Shown one piece after another: positions 49,382 to 58,679 of a DNA stretch of 58,894 bases; within the stretch, counting starts at the first letter, position 1; each line of letters begins with the position of its first letter. Position numbers and translations under genes: made by a program. The DNA comes from Pseudomonas sp. Lineage in GTDB: Bacteria > Pseudomonadota > Gammaproteobacteria > Pseudomonadales > Pseudomonadaceae. Location: the NCBI GenBank assembly GCA_030603065.1, contig JAUVYN010000012.1, positions 1 through 58,894 of the forward strand, given 5' to 3'. The notes below the pieces were generated by a model, which was not told where the DNA came from, searched no databases, and saw only the letters and a list, made by a program, of their open reading frames with translations.

Positions 49382-51043
49382 TCAGCCTGACCGGGCCAAC
49401 TGCGACCAGTGCAGAACCCGGTCTGCGCTGGGCAGTAGCGCTGGGTCATGGCCCAAAAACAGCGCAGTGCGCCCGGCAAGCCAGGCATCGAGCCGGACGA
49501 CTATGCGCCCGCGGGTGGCTGCATCGAGCCCGCTGAAGGGCTCGTCGAGAATCACCAGCGGCGCGTTCTTGAGCAGAACGCGCGCCAGCGCCAGACGTCG
49601 CCCTTCCCCCCCTGACAATTGCCGGCCCAGTTCGCCAACCCAGGCGTCGAGCTGAGCCGGTAACTTGGCCACCAGGCTGTCCAGTTCCACCAGAGCAAGC
49701 ACGTCCCAGAGTTCTTCATCGCTTGCCTGAGGGCATGCCAGGCGCAGGTTGACTGCAATGCTGTCATGCAGAAGGTCGGTCTGCTGGGTCAGGTAGCCCA
49801 GTTGGTCACGCCAGGCCTCGATGTCGAGCTCCGTCAGTGCGAGACCGGATACCCTTAGCGTCCCCTGGTCCGGGTCGATCAGCCGGGCGGCTAGCGCGCC
49901 AAGTGTGGATTTTCCGCATCCGGATGGGCCGATGACGCTCAGGCGCTCACCCAGCCGCAGCGTCAGTTCCAGTTCGTGCATCCCGGCATAATGGACGCTC
50001 ACGCGATCCCAGTGCAATCCCGCCCCCGCAGGCACGGGGAGGGGCTGCGCCGGGTTGGCGAGCGTACTGCGCAGGGTCTGCTGTTCGTTCAGCCTCGCAG
50101 CGGCGGCGCGGGTTGCACCAAACTGGGCAAAGGCCGCTGGCAGTCCGGCGAGCCCTTCACCCAGGGCCAGCGTTGCCAGCGCCAACATCACCGCGACCGG
50201 GCTGCTCAGCGTACCCTGGTCGACCGCCAGCAGACAGGCAAGTAGCACCAGCAGGGCGCCGAGCAGCACGCCCAGATTGCCCGCCGCCTGCCCCAGCGAA
50301 ACGCGCCATTGCAGGGTACGCTGCGCAACGAGCAGGTCGGCGCTTTGGCTGAGCAAAACCTGCTGATGCCTGCGCAGCACGCCGGCCGCACTCAGCTCCG
50401 GCAACCCCTGCAACTGTTCTACCGCCTGGACGCGCAGCGCCTCCAGCTCGCGCACCCGAGCTGCCGAAAGCCGCAGCCCCCAGCGCGCCATGCCAAAGGT
50501 AAGCAGCCCAATCAGCAGGAGCAGGATCGAGAGCATGCTCAGCCCCAGAGCAGGTTGGTGCAGCATGATCAACAGCCCGACCAGCATGCTGCCGAGCACT
50601 GCTGCGATCGGTGGCGCCAGCAGCCGCAAATAAAGGGTGTCGAGCGTGTCGATATCCGCAGTCAGTCGATTCAGCCACTGGGCGCTGCGCCAACGCGCCA
50701 GTGTCGCACCATCGAGCCTCGCCAGGGCGGCGAAGTGCGCAGTGCGCAAATCCGCCAGCAAGCGCAGCACAGTGTCGTGGTTGTAGAGCCGTTCACCATA
50801 ACGGGCGAGCGTCCGCGCCAGTGCAAAAAAGCGAATTCCACCGCCGGGCAGGTAAACGTCGAACGGGAAGCGGGGCCCGACTGCCCAGAGCAGCGCTGTA
50901 ACGCCGGTTGCGGTAATGAACCAGCCAGACAGGGCCAACAGCCCGATCGCACTGGCCAGTGTGGCGAATACCAGCAGGATACCGAGCAGCAGCCGCCCCC
51001 GCCGTTGGGCGATCAGCGCGATCCAGGGTCTGAGTTCATGCAT
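49382..51043 (-). CDS. cydC: Cysteine/glutathione ABC exporter subunit CydC
   Basis: CydC is half of the heterodimeric CydDC exporter that sends cysteine and glutathione to the periplasm and is needed for cytochrome bd assembly. Six membrane helices occupy about residues 1-310 and the ATPase domain follows: Walker A GPSGCGKST, signature LSGGEGRRLALAR, Walker B PLVILDEPFSGLD. The length of 553 residues is standard. It overlaps the cydD end by eight bases. As the last gene of the oxidase operon, its function is supported by context. Confidence 0.92.
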   Translation of the reverse strand: MHELRPWIALIAQRRGRLLLGILLVFATLASAIGLLALSGWFITATGVTALLWAVGPRFPFDVYLPGGGIRFFALARTLARYGERLYNHDTVLRLLADLRTAHFAALARLDGATLARWRSAQWLNRLTADIDTLDTLYLRLLAPPIAAVLGSMLVGLLIMLHQPALGLSMLSILLLLIGLLTFGMARWGLRLSAARVRELEALRVQAVEQLQGLPELSAAGVLRRHQQVLLSQSADLLVAQRTLQWRVSLGQAAGNLGVLLGALLVLLACLLAVDQGTLSSPVAVMLALATLALGEGLAGLPAAFAQFGATRAAAARLNEQQTLRSTLANPAQPLPVPAGAGLHWDRVSVHYAGMHELELTLRLGERLSVIGPSGCGKSTLGALAARLIDPDQGTLRVSGLALTELDIEAWRDQLGYLTQQTDLLHDSIAVNLRLACPQASDEELWDVLALVELDSLVAKLPAQLDAWVGELGRQLSGGEGRRLALARVLLKNAPLVILDEPFSGLDAATRGRIVVRLDAWLAGRTALFLGHDPALLPSADRVLHWSQLARSG

Positions 51044-52745
51044 CGACGACCGCTCCCTGGCACAGGCGAAGCTGCTGATCGGCCAGCGTCAACACGGCCG
51101 GGAGATGAGTGGCAATGACCAGCGTACGCCCGGCGCTCGCCAGTGCGGCAAGCGCCTTGATCACCTCCGCCTCGCTCTCCGCATCCAGGCTCGCAGTCGG
51201 CTCATCCAGAAGCAGCAGTTGCGCTCCGCTCAACCACAGCCTGGCCAGAGCCAGGCGCTGCGCCTGACCACCGGAAAGCCCACGACCGCCCTCGCCCAGC
51301 GGCGTGTCCAGCCCATGGGGCTGTGCTGCGAGAAGACGGCCGAGCCCAACCCGGTCCAGCGCGTCGAGCATATCGACGACCGAGGCGCCAGGCGCGGTGA
51401 AGGTGAGATTGTCACGCCACGAGCCCTGAATCAGCAAGGGGCGCTGGCCCATCCAGCCAACCGCCACCTCTCCCGGAGCTCGCCCTGCGAGCCTGATGTG
51501 ACCGGTATCTGGTCTGACGAATCCAGCCAGGCAGTGCAGCAGGCTGGACTTGCCTGAGCCGGATGGCCCGGTGATCACCAGCACCTGACCCGGGTCTAAG
51601 CGAAGCTGGATTTCCGAGAGCACCCTGCCCCGGCCCGGATAGCTCAGGCTCAGGTTACTTACCTCTACCGCAGGGGCATTCGCTACTTGCCCGGTTAACG
51701 GTTGGCGGTCAGCACGCCCCGGCGGCAGGTCTTCCCCTCTGCGCTCTGCCTCAAGCGCGGCCAGGCTGTCTGCTGCGGCCAGTGCTGCAGCCCGATCATG
51801 ATAATGCTGGGCCAGGCTGCGCAGCGGCTGAAAGAACTCGGGAGCCAGCAGCAGAACGAACAGCCCCGAAAACAGCGTGAGTTCGTCCGAGGGCCCGTAC
51901 TCTATGTAACCGAGCAGGCCGAAACCGACGTACATGGCCACCACCGCGATGGCCACCGAGGCGAAGAACTCCAGCACGGCGGATGAAAGAAAGGCAATGC
52001 GCAAGGTTTTCAGAGTGACGTCGCGGTAACGCTGGGCGGCACTGTGCACCGTCGCTACAGTAGCCGATACCTGCCCGAACAACTGCAGGGTGGTAAGGCT
52101 GCGCACCCGGTCGAGAAACTGCCCGGCAAGCCGCCCCGCCTCCAGCACATGCTGTTGACTGGTGCGCTCGGCGCCCATGCCGACCAGCGCCATGAACAGC
52201 GGAATCAGTGGCGCGGCCAGCAACAGGAAGAGAGCTGCCAGCCAATCGAGCTGCCAGGCAATGAGGCCGATGAGCAGCGGCACCAGCACAGCGAGCGTCG
52301 CTTGGGGCAAGTAGCGCGCGTAATAGCCATCGAGCGCCTCGACCTGCTCCACGAACTGGTTCGCAAGGGTGGCACTGGAGCGTCCGCTCAAACCGACCGG
52401 CCCGAGACTTGCCCAGGTTTGGACCAGACGGCGCCGCGCGTTCTGTCTGACCAACGCACTGGCACTGTTGCCGCAATGCTCCTGCAGCGCCTGCCCCGTG
52501 ACTCGCAAGAACATCGCTCCCGCCAGGGCCAGCGCGGGCCAGAGCAGTGCTGTCACAGGCTCGCCGAGCACGGCCACCTGATGCACCAGCCAGGCGATCA
52601 GGCCCATCTGACAGATAACGCCCAAGGCGCTCAGCATGCCGGCTGATATCGCCCCCAGGAGCCAAAGACCGCTCCCGCGCTGCTGGACCTGCAACCAGCG
52701 CCTTGCACGCCGCCCCCTGTCGGGGTCAGTGATGGTAGCCGTCAC
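51036..52745 (-). CDS. cydD: Cysteine/glutathione ABC exporter subunit CydD
   Basis: The partner of CydC. Membrane helices lie at about 25-60, 140-190 and 240-300. The ATPase domain has Walker A GPSGSGKSS, LSGGQAQRLALARLWL and LLLLDEPTASLD. The 569-residue frame begins with GTG at 52745, 20 bases inside cioB. I see no better start before the first helix, and AAGG lies about nine bases upstream. FxxLR/GLSG RSSATLAN, the CydD-type intracellular loop, is present. It is cotranscribed between cioB and cydC. Confidence 0.92.
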   Translation of the reverse strand: MTATITDPDRGRRARRWLQVQQRGSGLWLLGAISAGMLSALGVICQMGLIAWLVHQVAVLGEPVTALLWPALALAGAMFLRVTGQALQEHCGNSASALVRQNARRRLVQTWASLGPVGLSGRSSATLANQFVEQVEALDGYYARYLPQATLAVLVPLLIGLIAWQLDWLAALFLLLAAPLIPLFMALVGMGAERTSQQHVLEAGRLAGQFLDRVRSLTTLQLFGQVSATVATVHSAAQRYRDVTLKTLRIAFLSSAVLEFFASVAIAVVAMYVGFGLLGYIEYGPSDELTLFSGLFVLLLAPEFFQPLRSLAQHYHDRAAALAAADSLAALEAERRGEDLPPGRADRQPLTGQVANAPAVEVSNLSLSYPGRGRVLSEIQLRLDPGQVLVITGPSGSGKSSLLHCLAGFVRPDTGHIRLAGRAPGEVAVGWMGQRPLLIQGSWRDNLTFTAPGASVVDMLDALDRVGLGRLLAAQPHGLDTPLGEGGRGLSGGQAQRLALARLWLSGAQLLLLDEPTASLDAESEAEVIKALAALASAGRTLVIATHLPAVLTLADQQLRLCQGAVVDA

Positions 52746-53730
52746 CTACGCGCACCTTGCCCCGGAAAACCCAGTACGCCCAGGCGGTGTAGGCAAGGAT
52801 GATGGGGATCACGAAGAGGAATCCAAGCAGCAGGAACAGTTGCGATTCGGGCGCAGAAGCAGCATCCCAGAGCGTGAAGTTCGGCGGGATCACGTACGGC
52901 CAGCGGGTCCACAGCAGACCGAAGTAGGTCGCGGCGAACATCGCCATGGTGCAAACGAAGGGAATGACCTGCTGACGCCGGCGAATGCCCCGCGCGACAA
53001 GCACCGCAAAGAGTAGCGCAAGGGCCGGGAAGATCCAGATCCAGCGGATCACCGCAAACCACCGCTCGTAGGCGGCCGGGTCCACCGACGGCGTCCACAG
53101 GCTGATGATGCCGAAGATGAGCAGCACGCCGATCAGCAGCTTGGGTGCCAGCTTGTAGGCCCACTCCTGAATGTAGCCCTCGCTTTTCATGATCAGCCAG
53201 GTACACCCTAGAAGGGCGTAGCCGGCGAGCAGCCCGATCCCGGTCACGATGGTGAACGGCGTAAGCCAGTCGAAGGGCCCGCCGGCATAAGCGAGTCCCT
53301 CCGTGGCGTAGCCCTGCACATAGGAGCCGACCACCGCACCCTGCGCAAAGGAGGCGACCACCGAGCCGCCGAAAAACGCCCAGTTCCAGAGATACCGCGA
53401 GGTACGCGCCTTGAAGCGGAACTCGAATGCCACACCGCGAAAAATAAGCCCGGCCAGCATCAGGAACACGCCGATATAAAGCGCAGGCAGCAGTACCGAA
53501 TACACCAGGGGAAAGGCGGCCAGCAATCCCACCCCACCCAGTACCAGCCAGGTTTCGTTGCCGTCCCAGACCGGGGCGACCGAGTTCATCATCACGTCCC
53601 TGGCATCCTCGTCCGGGGCGAAGGGAAACAGGATCCCGACTCCCAGATCGAACCCGTCCATCAGCACGTACATGATCACCGAGAAAGCGACGATAACGGC
53701 CCAGATCAGTGACAGGTCAAAGTTCTCCAT
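52726..53730 (-). CDS. cioB: Cyanide-insensitive / bd-type quinol oxidase subunit II (CioB)
   Basis: Subunit II of a cytochrome bd-type ubiquinol oxidase, an integral membrane protein without redox centres of its own but needed for haem insertion. The family opening FDLSLIWAVIVAFSVIMYVL and DGFDLGVGILFPF, then VAPVWDGNETWLVLGG, are diagnostic. About eight to nine helices are visible. The start is fixed at 53730 by GAGGAG seven bases upstream, giving 334 residues. One base separates it from the cioA stop. Confidence 0.95.
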   Translation of the reverse strand: MENFDLSLIWAVIVAFSVIMYVLMDGFDLGVGILFPFAPDEDARDVMMNSVAPVWDGNETWLVLGGVGLLAAFPLVYSVLLPALYIGVFLMLAGLIFRGVAFEFRFKARTSRYLWNWAFFGGSVVASFAQGAVVGSYVQGYATEGLAYAGGPFDWLTPFTIVTGIGLLAGYALLGCTWLIMKSEGYIQEWAYKLAPKLLIGVLLIFGIISLWTPSVDPAAYERWFAVIRWIWIFPALALLFAVLVARGIRRRQQVIPFVCTMAMFAATYFGLLWTRWPYVIPPNFTLWDAASAPESQLFLLLGFLFVIPIILAYTAWAYWVFRGKVRVGDGYHH

Positions 53731-53731
53731 C

Positions 53732-55138
53732 TCACTTCTCCTCGTGCTCGAAACGAACGTGGGCGGCAGAGAAGGGCCGTTTTGGCCGCTCTGCCTGATC
53801 GGCCTGATCGGACAGGTCGTATTCGTCGACGTGAATGCCGGTTTCCAGTACCCGGAACAGGTAGTAGATGCCGGCGCTGAAGACCGCCGCATAGACGGTG
53901 AAGTAACCGATTAGAGTGAAGAGCGCCATGCCACCGGTAAGCGACGGCGTAAGCCCTTCCTCGTGACGCATGATCTCATACACCAGCCAGGGTGCACGGC
54001 CGCTTTCGGTCACCACCCAGCCTGCCAGCACGGCAATGAATGGGGTGATGCTCATGAGCCGCAGACCTTGCAGGAACATGGGCGCGCGCCAATAACGGTT
54101 ACCACGGCGTAACCACAACCCGGTGATCGCGAACGCAATCATCAGCAGGCCCATGGAGACCATTACCCTGAAGGACCAGAATACCAGCCACACCGGCGGT
54201 TGATCCTCCACGGACACCTCGTGCAGGCCCGGTACCTCACCGTCCCAGGTATGCGTGAGAATCAGGCTGCCGAGGCGCGGAATACCGAATTCCACCCGAT
54301 TGCCCTGCAGCTCGCGGTCGGGCAGCGCGAATAATAGCAGCGGAACCCCGCGCTCGGTCTCCCAGTTACCCTCCATGGCCGCGACCTTCATCGGCTGATG
54401 CTTGAAGGTATTGAGGCCATGCAGATCACCGATCACTGCCTGCGCAGGCGCAAGAAACAGAATCAGCCACAGCGACATGGACAGCGCCTTGCGGTGCGCT
54501 TCAACTTCCCGCTTGTTGAGCAGATACCAGGCGCTCACCCCGGCAACCACGAAGGAACCGGTCAGGAAGGAAGCCACCGCCATGTGGGCGAACCGATAGG
54601 GGAACGATGGGTTGAATATCGCCTGCAGCCACGACGTGACGTGTACCACACCATCCCGGAATTCTACGCCAGCGGGGGTATGCAACCAGCTGTTCGCCGC
54701 GAGAATCCAGAAGGCGGAGATGAAAGTGCCCAGCGCCACCATGCAGGCCGAGAAAAGATGCACGCCCTTGGGCACGCGATCACGCCCGAACAGCAGCACG
54801 CCAAGAAACGCCGCCTCGAGAAAAAACGCCGTGACTACTTCGTAGCTCAGTACCGGCCCAATGAAGTTGGCCGTGGAATAGGCGAAATTGCTCCAATTGG
54901 TACCGAACTGAAAGGACATGACGATGCCGGACACGACGCCCATGCCGAACACCACTGCGAATACCTTGATCCAGAACTTGGAGAGCTGCTCGTAGACAGG
55001 GTTACCAGTCTTGAAGGAAAGGGCCTCGAGAAACGCAATGAAGGACGCCAGCCCAATGGTGAACACCGGGAAAATGGCGTGAAACGACACCACGAAGGCG
55101 AACTGAATGCGGGAAAGAAGTAGCGGATCCAGTTCCAT
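53732..55138 (-). CDS. cioA: Cyanide-insensitive / bd-type quinol oxidase subunit I (CioA)
   Basis: Subunit I holds the haems and the quinol site and reduces oxygen to water with low proton-pumping efficiency. The N-terminal RIQFAFVVSFHAIFPVFTIG has the haem-ligand His near residue 20. GVVSGIVMSFQFGTNW and the axial region PYRFAHMAVASFLTGSF follow. The Q-loop around residues 250-320 is short and lacks the insertion seen in E. coli CydA, so this is the CIO type. The length is 468 residues. GGAGCG lies just upstream of the ATG. First gene of cioAB-cydDC. Confidence 0.94.
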   Translation of the reverse strand: MELDPLLLSRIQFAFVVSFHAIFPVFTIGLASFIAFLEALSFKTGNPVYEQLSKFWIKVFAVVFGMGVVSGIVMSFQFGTNWSNFAYSTANFIGPVLSYEVVTAFFLEAAFLGVLLFGRDRVPKGVHLFSACMVALGTFISAFWILAANSWLHTPAGVEFRDGVVHVTSWLQAIFNPSFPYRFAHMAVASFLTGSFVVAGVSAWYLLNKREVEAHRKALSMSLWLILFLAPAQAVIGDLHGLNTFKHQPMKVAAMEGNWETERGVPLLLFALPDRELQGNRVEFGIPRLGSLILTHTWDGEVPGLHEVSVEDQPPVWLVFWSFRVMVSMGLLMIAFAITGLWLRRGNRYWRAPMFLQGLRLMSITPFIAVLAGWVVTESGRAPWLVYEIMRHEEGLTPSLTGGMALFTLIGYFTVYAAVFSAGIYYLFRVLETGIHVDEYDLSDQADQAERPKRPFSAAHVRFEHEEK

Positions 55139-55298
55139 GAGAACGCTCCTGGCTGGTTGGCTCTAGGGTTGGCTGCAACGCCTCACAGGCTGCCGGCAGG
55201 GCCCCGGTAACGGGTCTGCCCTTGTGACAGCCTCCACGCAAGAGGCGTTCCGTTGTACTCAGTTTGCCGCGCCCGATCAGAAAAAGGCATGGGACGCA

Positions 55299-55312
55299 TT
55301 GACGCAGATCAA
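55299..55312. promoter_or_regulatory. Anr/Fnr-like box upstream of cioA
   Basis: TTGAC-GCAG-ATCAA differs at one position from the Anr consensus TTGAT-N4-ATCAA. It is about 160 bases before the cioA start and about 115 before the divergent GGDEF-EAL gene, so it could act on either. In P. aeruginosa Anr represses cioAB at low oxygen. Confidence 0.65.
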
Positions 55313-55426
55313 AGGACGCTCATTTCGCTAAACAGTCCCACGGAAGATACGATCAAGTTAGATTCTAAGCATATGCCCAAGTAGAATATATGACTTGCAG
55401 CCGCCGCGATTTGCCAAGGAATGTCG

Positions 55427-57955
55427 ATGTTTCGTGCGCTTCTTGCCCCTCCTACCCTGCACAGCCTCCACCCGAGCCACCGCCAAGCGCTGGCAAGCGC
55501 TCTGCTTACGCTGCTCGGGATGACGACAATCTTCGTACTGGCTCGATTGATACCGCAGCCGATCTGGCTCGAAGGATCCGCACACTATCTTCCCTTGCAC
55601 ATGGCCCTGGAGACGGCGGCCGTCATCATCGCCTCGCTGGTCTTCGTGGTCGGCTGGAAAACCTACCGACAGCGAAATTCCCGCGGCCTTCTTACGCTGG
55701 CCTGCCTTTTCCTCGGCGTTGCCATCCTGGACTTCAGCCACATGGTTTCCTATGACGGGATGCCCGAATTCGTGACACCAGCCGACCCGGAAAAGGCGAT
55801 CGCCTTCTGGTTGGCCGCGCGCTCACTGGCCGCTGTGGCGCTGCTCTGGGTTGCCGTTTCGCCCTGGGAAGCGCCGCTACGGCGCGGGCATGGAATGATT
55901 CTACTGGGAACGGTGCTCGGGGTGGTGCTGGCGGTACACCTCGTCGTCCTGCTGTTTCCAGCGAAGCTTCCGCGCACCTTCCTGCCGGGCATCGGCCTGA
56001 CCGCCTTCAAGATCTTCTACGAGTACGGATTGATCGCCCTGAATCTGCTGGCAGCGCTGGCCTTCTGGCGTTCAATGAAAACTGCCCAGCCATTCAATAC
56101 CGCGGCATTATTCGGGGCGGTGGGGGCGATGGCGTTAAGCGAGCTGTGCTTTACCCTCTACAGCAGCGTTACCGACCAGATGAACCTGCTAGGCCATATT
56201 TACAAGAATATCTCCTACGCATTCCTGTTCCGGGCGATTTTCGTGGAAGCCGTGGAGACCCCCAAAGCCCTGTTGCAGGCCGCCAACAGGCGTCTGCAGG
56301 CGACCTTCGAAGCCATTCCCGACCTGCTGGTGGAGGTCAACCCTGACGGCCTGCTAACCGGTTATCATGCTTCCCGGCACACCGACTACCGTGTGGACCC
56401 AAAGTGGGTCGTCGGCAAGCAGCTGGAAGATTTCCTGCCAGCACCAGTGGCCGCCTCATGCCGAGACACGCTCGCCAGCGCCAGCCAATCCGGAGCAGCC
56501 CAGAGCCAGCCGTTCGCCCTGACGATAAGAGGCGTGGAGTATTGGCTACAGCTATCCATCGCTCGCAAGCCCGGCTCGGGGCAGGAGGGTTTCGTTGCCA
56601 TCGTTCGTGATGTTTCAGAAGCACGTCACCAGGAGGCGCAGATCCTGCAGCTGGCACTGTACGACCCCCTTACCGGACTACCCAACCGTCGCCTGTTCGC
56701 TGAACGCATCGACGCTGCGCTGGCCTCCAGTGAACGCCATGGCAAGACGCTAGCACTGCTCTATCTGGATCTCGATCATTTCAAGAACGTCAACGACACC
56801 CTTGGTCACCAGGCCGGAGACATGCTTTTGCAGGCTGTGGCAGAAAGACTGCGCAACGCCTTACGCGAGGAAGACGTACTGTCGCGCCAGGGTGGTGATG
56901 AGTTCGTACTGTACCTTCCGGCAATCGATGCAGCCGGGGCAGCACACGTCGCCCAGCGCCTGCTGGACGTGCTGTCCGACCCAGTCCGCTTCGGCGAACA
57001 CGACTGCACGCCGGCCGCATCCATCGGCATTGCGGTCTACCCCAATGATGGGATGAATTTCGAGGAACTTAGCCGTCGGGCAGACGCGGCCATGTATCAG
57101 GCCAAGCAACAGGGTCGAAGCACCTACCGCTTCTTCACCCCGGCCATTCAGGAGCGGATGTCGCGCATGCTCCTCCTGGAGACTGCGCTGCGCACTGCGA
57201 TCGCCAACCAGGAACTGAGCCTGCATTTCCAACCCCAATGGGAGATAGCGGATCAGCGCCTCTGCGGGACGGAGGTACTCTTGCGCTGGAACCATCCTCG
57301 CCTGGGGCAGATCAGTCCTGCGGAGTTCATTCCGGTCGCGGAGGCAAGTGGGCAGATCATTGCGCTTGGCGACTGGGTATTGCGCAACGCACTGGCGTCA
57401 TTGCGCGAGTGGCTCAATGAAGGTCTGGCGCCAGTTGTGACGGCTGTAAACATTTCCGCCGCCCAGTTCCGCCAGCCTCATCTGGCTGATCGCATTGGCC
57501 AGCTGCTGACGGAATTCAACATATCACCTTCCCTTCTTGAACTGGAACTGACCGAAGGAGTTGCCATGGAGGATCCGCTTGGCGCAGCGCGGCAGATCCA
57601 GCACCTGCGGAGCCTTGGCGTTCGGATCGCGATAGATGACTTCGGAACGGGATACTCGTCGCTGACACAGCTGACCCGCTTTCGCCCCAATACTCTCAAG
57701 CTCGACCGCTCGTTCGTGCACAGCCTGGGTCACGACGCCGAAGCCCTGATCATCGTGCGCAGCATGATCTCTCTTGCCCAGAGCCTGGGCATCGAAACGC
57801 TTGCCGAAGGGGTTGAAACAGAAGAGCAGCTTAGCCTACTGCGGGAGCACGGCTGCCATTACCTTCAGGGTTATCTCTGGGGCATGCCGCTGGAAGCCAG
57901 CGGCATGCGATCCTTGCTGCTCGACCAGACTCCGACCCGCCCCGTTTATTGCTGA
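55427..57955 (+). CDS. MASE3-PAS-GGDEF-EAL cyclic-di-GMP signalling protein
   Basis: The 842-residue protein begins with a MASE3 membrane sensor (about 20-235, seven helices, with FSHMVSYDGMPEF). A PAS domain follows (about 275-400: FEAIPDLLVEVNPDG), then a GGDEF domain with an intact active site (RQGGDEF at about 487-493) and an EAL domain near 585-830. The EAL signature reads TEVLLRW, with a Val in place of Ala. DDFGTGYSSL, TEGVAMEDP and LKLDRSFV are all present, so phosphodiesterase activity is plausible alongside diguanylate cyclase. The ATG at 55427 has AAGGA six bases upstream, whereas the ATG at 55421 abuts it. Ligand of MASE3 is unknown. Confidence 0.92.
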   Translation: MFRALLAPPTLHSLHPSHRQALASALLTLLGMTTIFVLARLIPQPIWLEGSAHYLPLHMALETAAVIIASLVFVVGWKTYRQRNSRGLLTLACLFLGVAILDFSHMVSYDGMPEFVTPADPEKAIAFWLAARSLAAVALLWVAVSPWEAPLRRGHGMILLGTVLGVVLAVHLVVLLFPAKLPRTFLPGIGLTAFKIFYEYGLIALNLLAALAFWRSMKTAQPFNTAALFGAVGAMALSELCFTLYSSVTDQMNLLGHIYKNISYAFLFRAIFVEAVETPKALLQAANRRLQATFEAIPDLLVEVNPDGLLTGYHASRHTDYRVDPKWVVGKQLEDFLPAPVAASCRDTLASASQSGAAQSQPFALTIRGVEYWLQLSIARKPGSGQEGFVAIVRDVSEARHQEAQILQLALYDPLTGLPNRRLFAERIDAALASSERHGKTLALLYLDLDHFKNVNDTLGHQAGDMLLQAVAERLRNALREEDVLSRQGGDEFVLYLPAIDAAGAAHVAQRLLDVLSDPVRFGEHDCTPAASIGIAVYPNDGMNFEELSRRADAAMYQAKQQGRSTYRFFTPAIQERMSRMLLLETALRTAIANQELSLHFQPQWEIADQRLCGTEVLLRWNHPRLGQISPAEFIPVAEASGQIIALGDWVLRNALASLREWLNEGLAPVVTAVNISAAQFRQPHLADRIGQLLTEFNISPSLLELELTEGVAMEDPLGAARQIQHLRSLGVRIAIDDFGTGYSSLTQLTRFRPNTLKLDRSFVHSLGHDAEALIIVRSMISLAQSLGIETLAEGVETEEQLSLLREHGCHYLQGYLWGMPLEASGMRSLLLDQTPTRPVYC

Positions 57956-57959
57956 GCCT

Positions 57960-58679
57960 TCAGACCAGATACCAGAGCGTGACCGCCAGAGGCAGCAGCA
58001 GAGCGGTGGCCATCCCCATCAGGCTCATCGCCAGGGCGGCAAAGGCCCCGGCCTCTTCGCTTTCCTCCAACGCCCGTGCGGTTCCAACTGCATGGGCAGT
58101 CAGCCCCATACTGAAGCCCCAGGCAGCCGGATGACGAATTCCCGCCTGCCGCAGCAGCCATGGGCCGATGATTGCCCCCAGCACCCCGGTGAACATGACG
58201 AATACCGCGGCCAGCGCCGCGACGCCGCCAATCTGCTCCGCCACCAGCATAGCAATGGGTGAGGTGACCGATTTAGGGGCCATGGTCATCAGAATCATCT
58301 GATCCGCGCCCAGCGCCCAGGCAATCAGCAACGCGCTGAGGGTCGCGAAGGCTCCCCCGATCAGCAGAGTCACCATGATCGGGACGAAAAACTGACGGAT
58401 GCGTCTCAGGTTGAGAAACAGCGGAATCGCCAGAGCAACGGTCGCCGGTCCCAGCAGGATCACCAGGGGCATGACCGCGGCTCGGTAAGCCGGATAGTCC
58501 AGACCGAGCGACCAGAGCACCGCGACCACGACCGGTACCGAGACCAGCACAGGGTGAAAAAGAGCCAGACGCGTACGCTCGTACAGCGCAAGACCGAGCT
58601 GGTAGGCACCTAGCGTCACGCCGATCAGAAACAGCGGGTGCTCGACGATCGCATCCCACGCCAAAGCCAGGCTACTCAT
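57960..58679 (-). CDS. lrgB: LrgB/CidB-family membrane protein
   Basis: The 239-residue protein has about six to seven helices and the conserved MTMAPKSVTSPIAMLVAEQIGG split around residue 130-150 (APKSVT and PIA), followed by GLTAHAVGTARALE near 200. These are the LrgB signatures. LrgAB-type proteins are linked to murein hydrolase control and, in some bacteria, pyruvate or glycolate transport. The ATG shares one base with the lrgA stop (TGATG). It converges with the GGDEF-EAL gene with four bases between stops. Confidence 0.93.
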   Translation of the reverse strand: MSSLALAWDAIVEHPLFLIGVTLGAYQLGLALYERTRLALFHPVLVSVPVVVAVLWSLGLDYPAYRAAVMPLVILLGPATVALAIPLFLNLRRIRQFFVPIMVTLLIGGAFATLSALLIAWALGADQMILMTMAPKSVTSPIAMLVAEQIGGVAALAAVFVMFTGVLGAIIGPWLLRQAGIRHPAAWGFSMGLTAHAVGTARALEESEEAGAFAALAMSLMGMATALLLPLAVTLWYLV

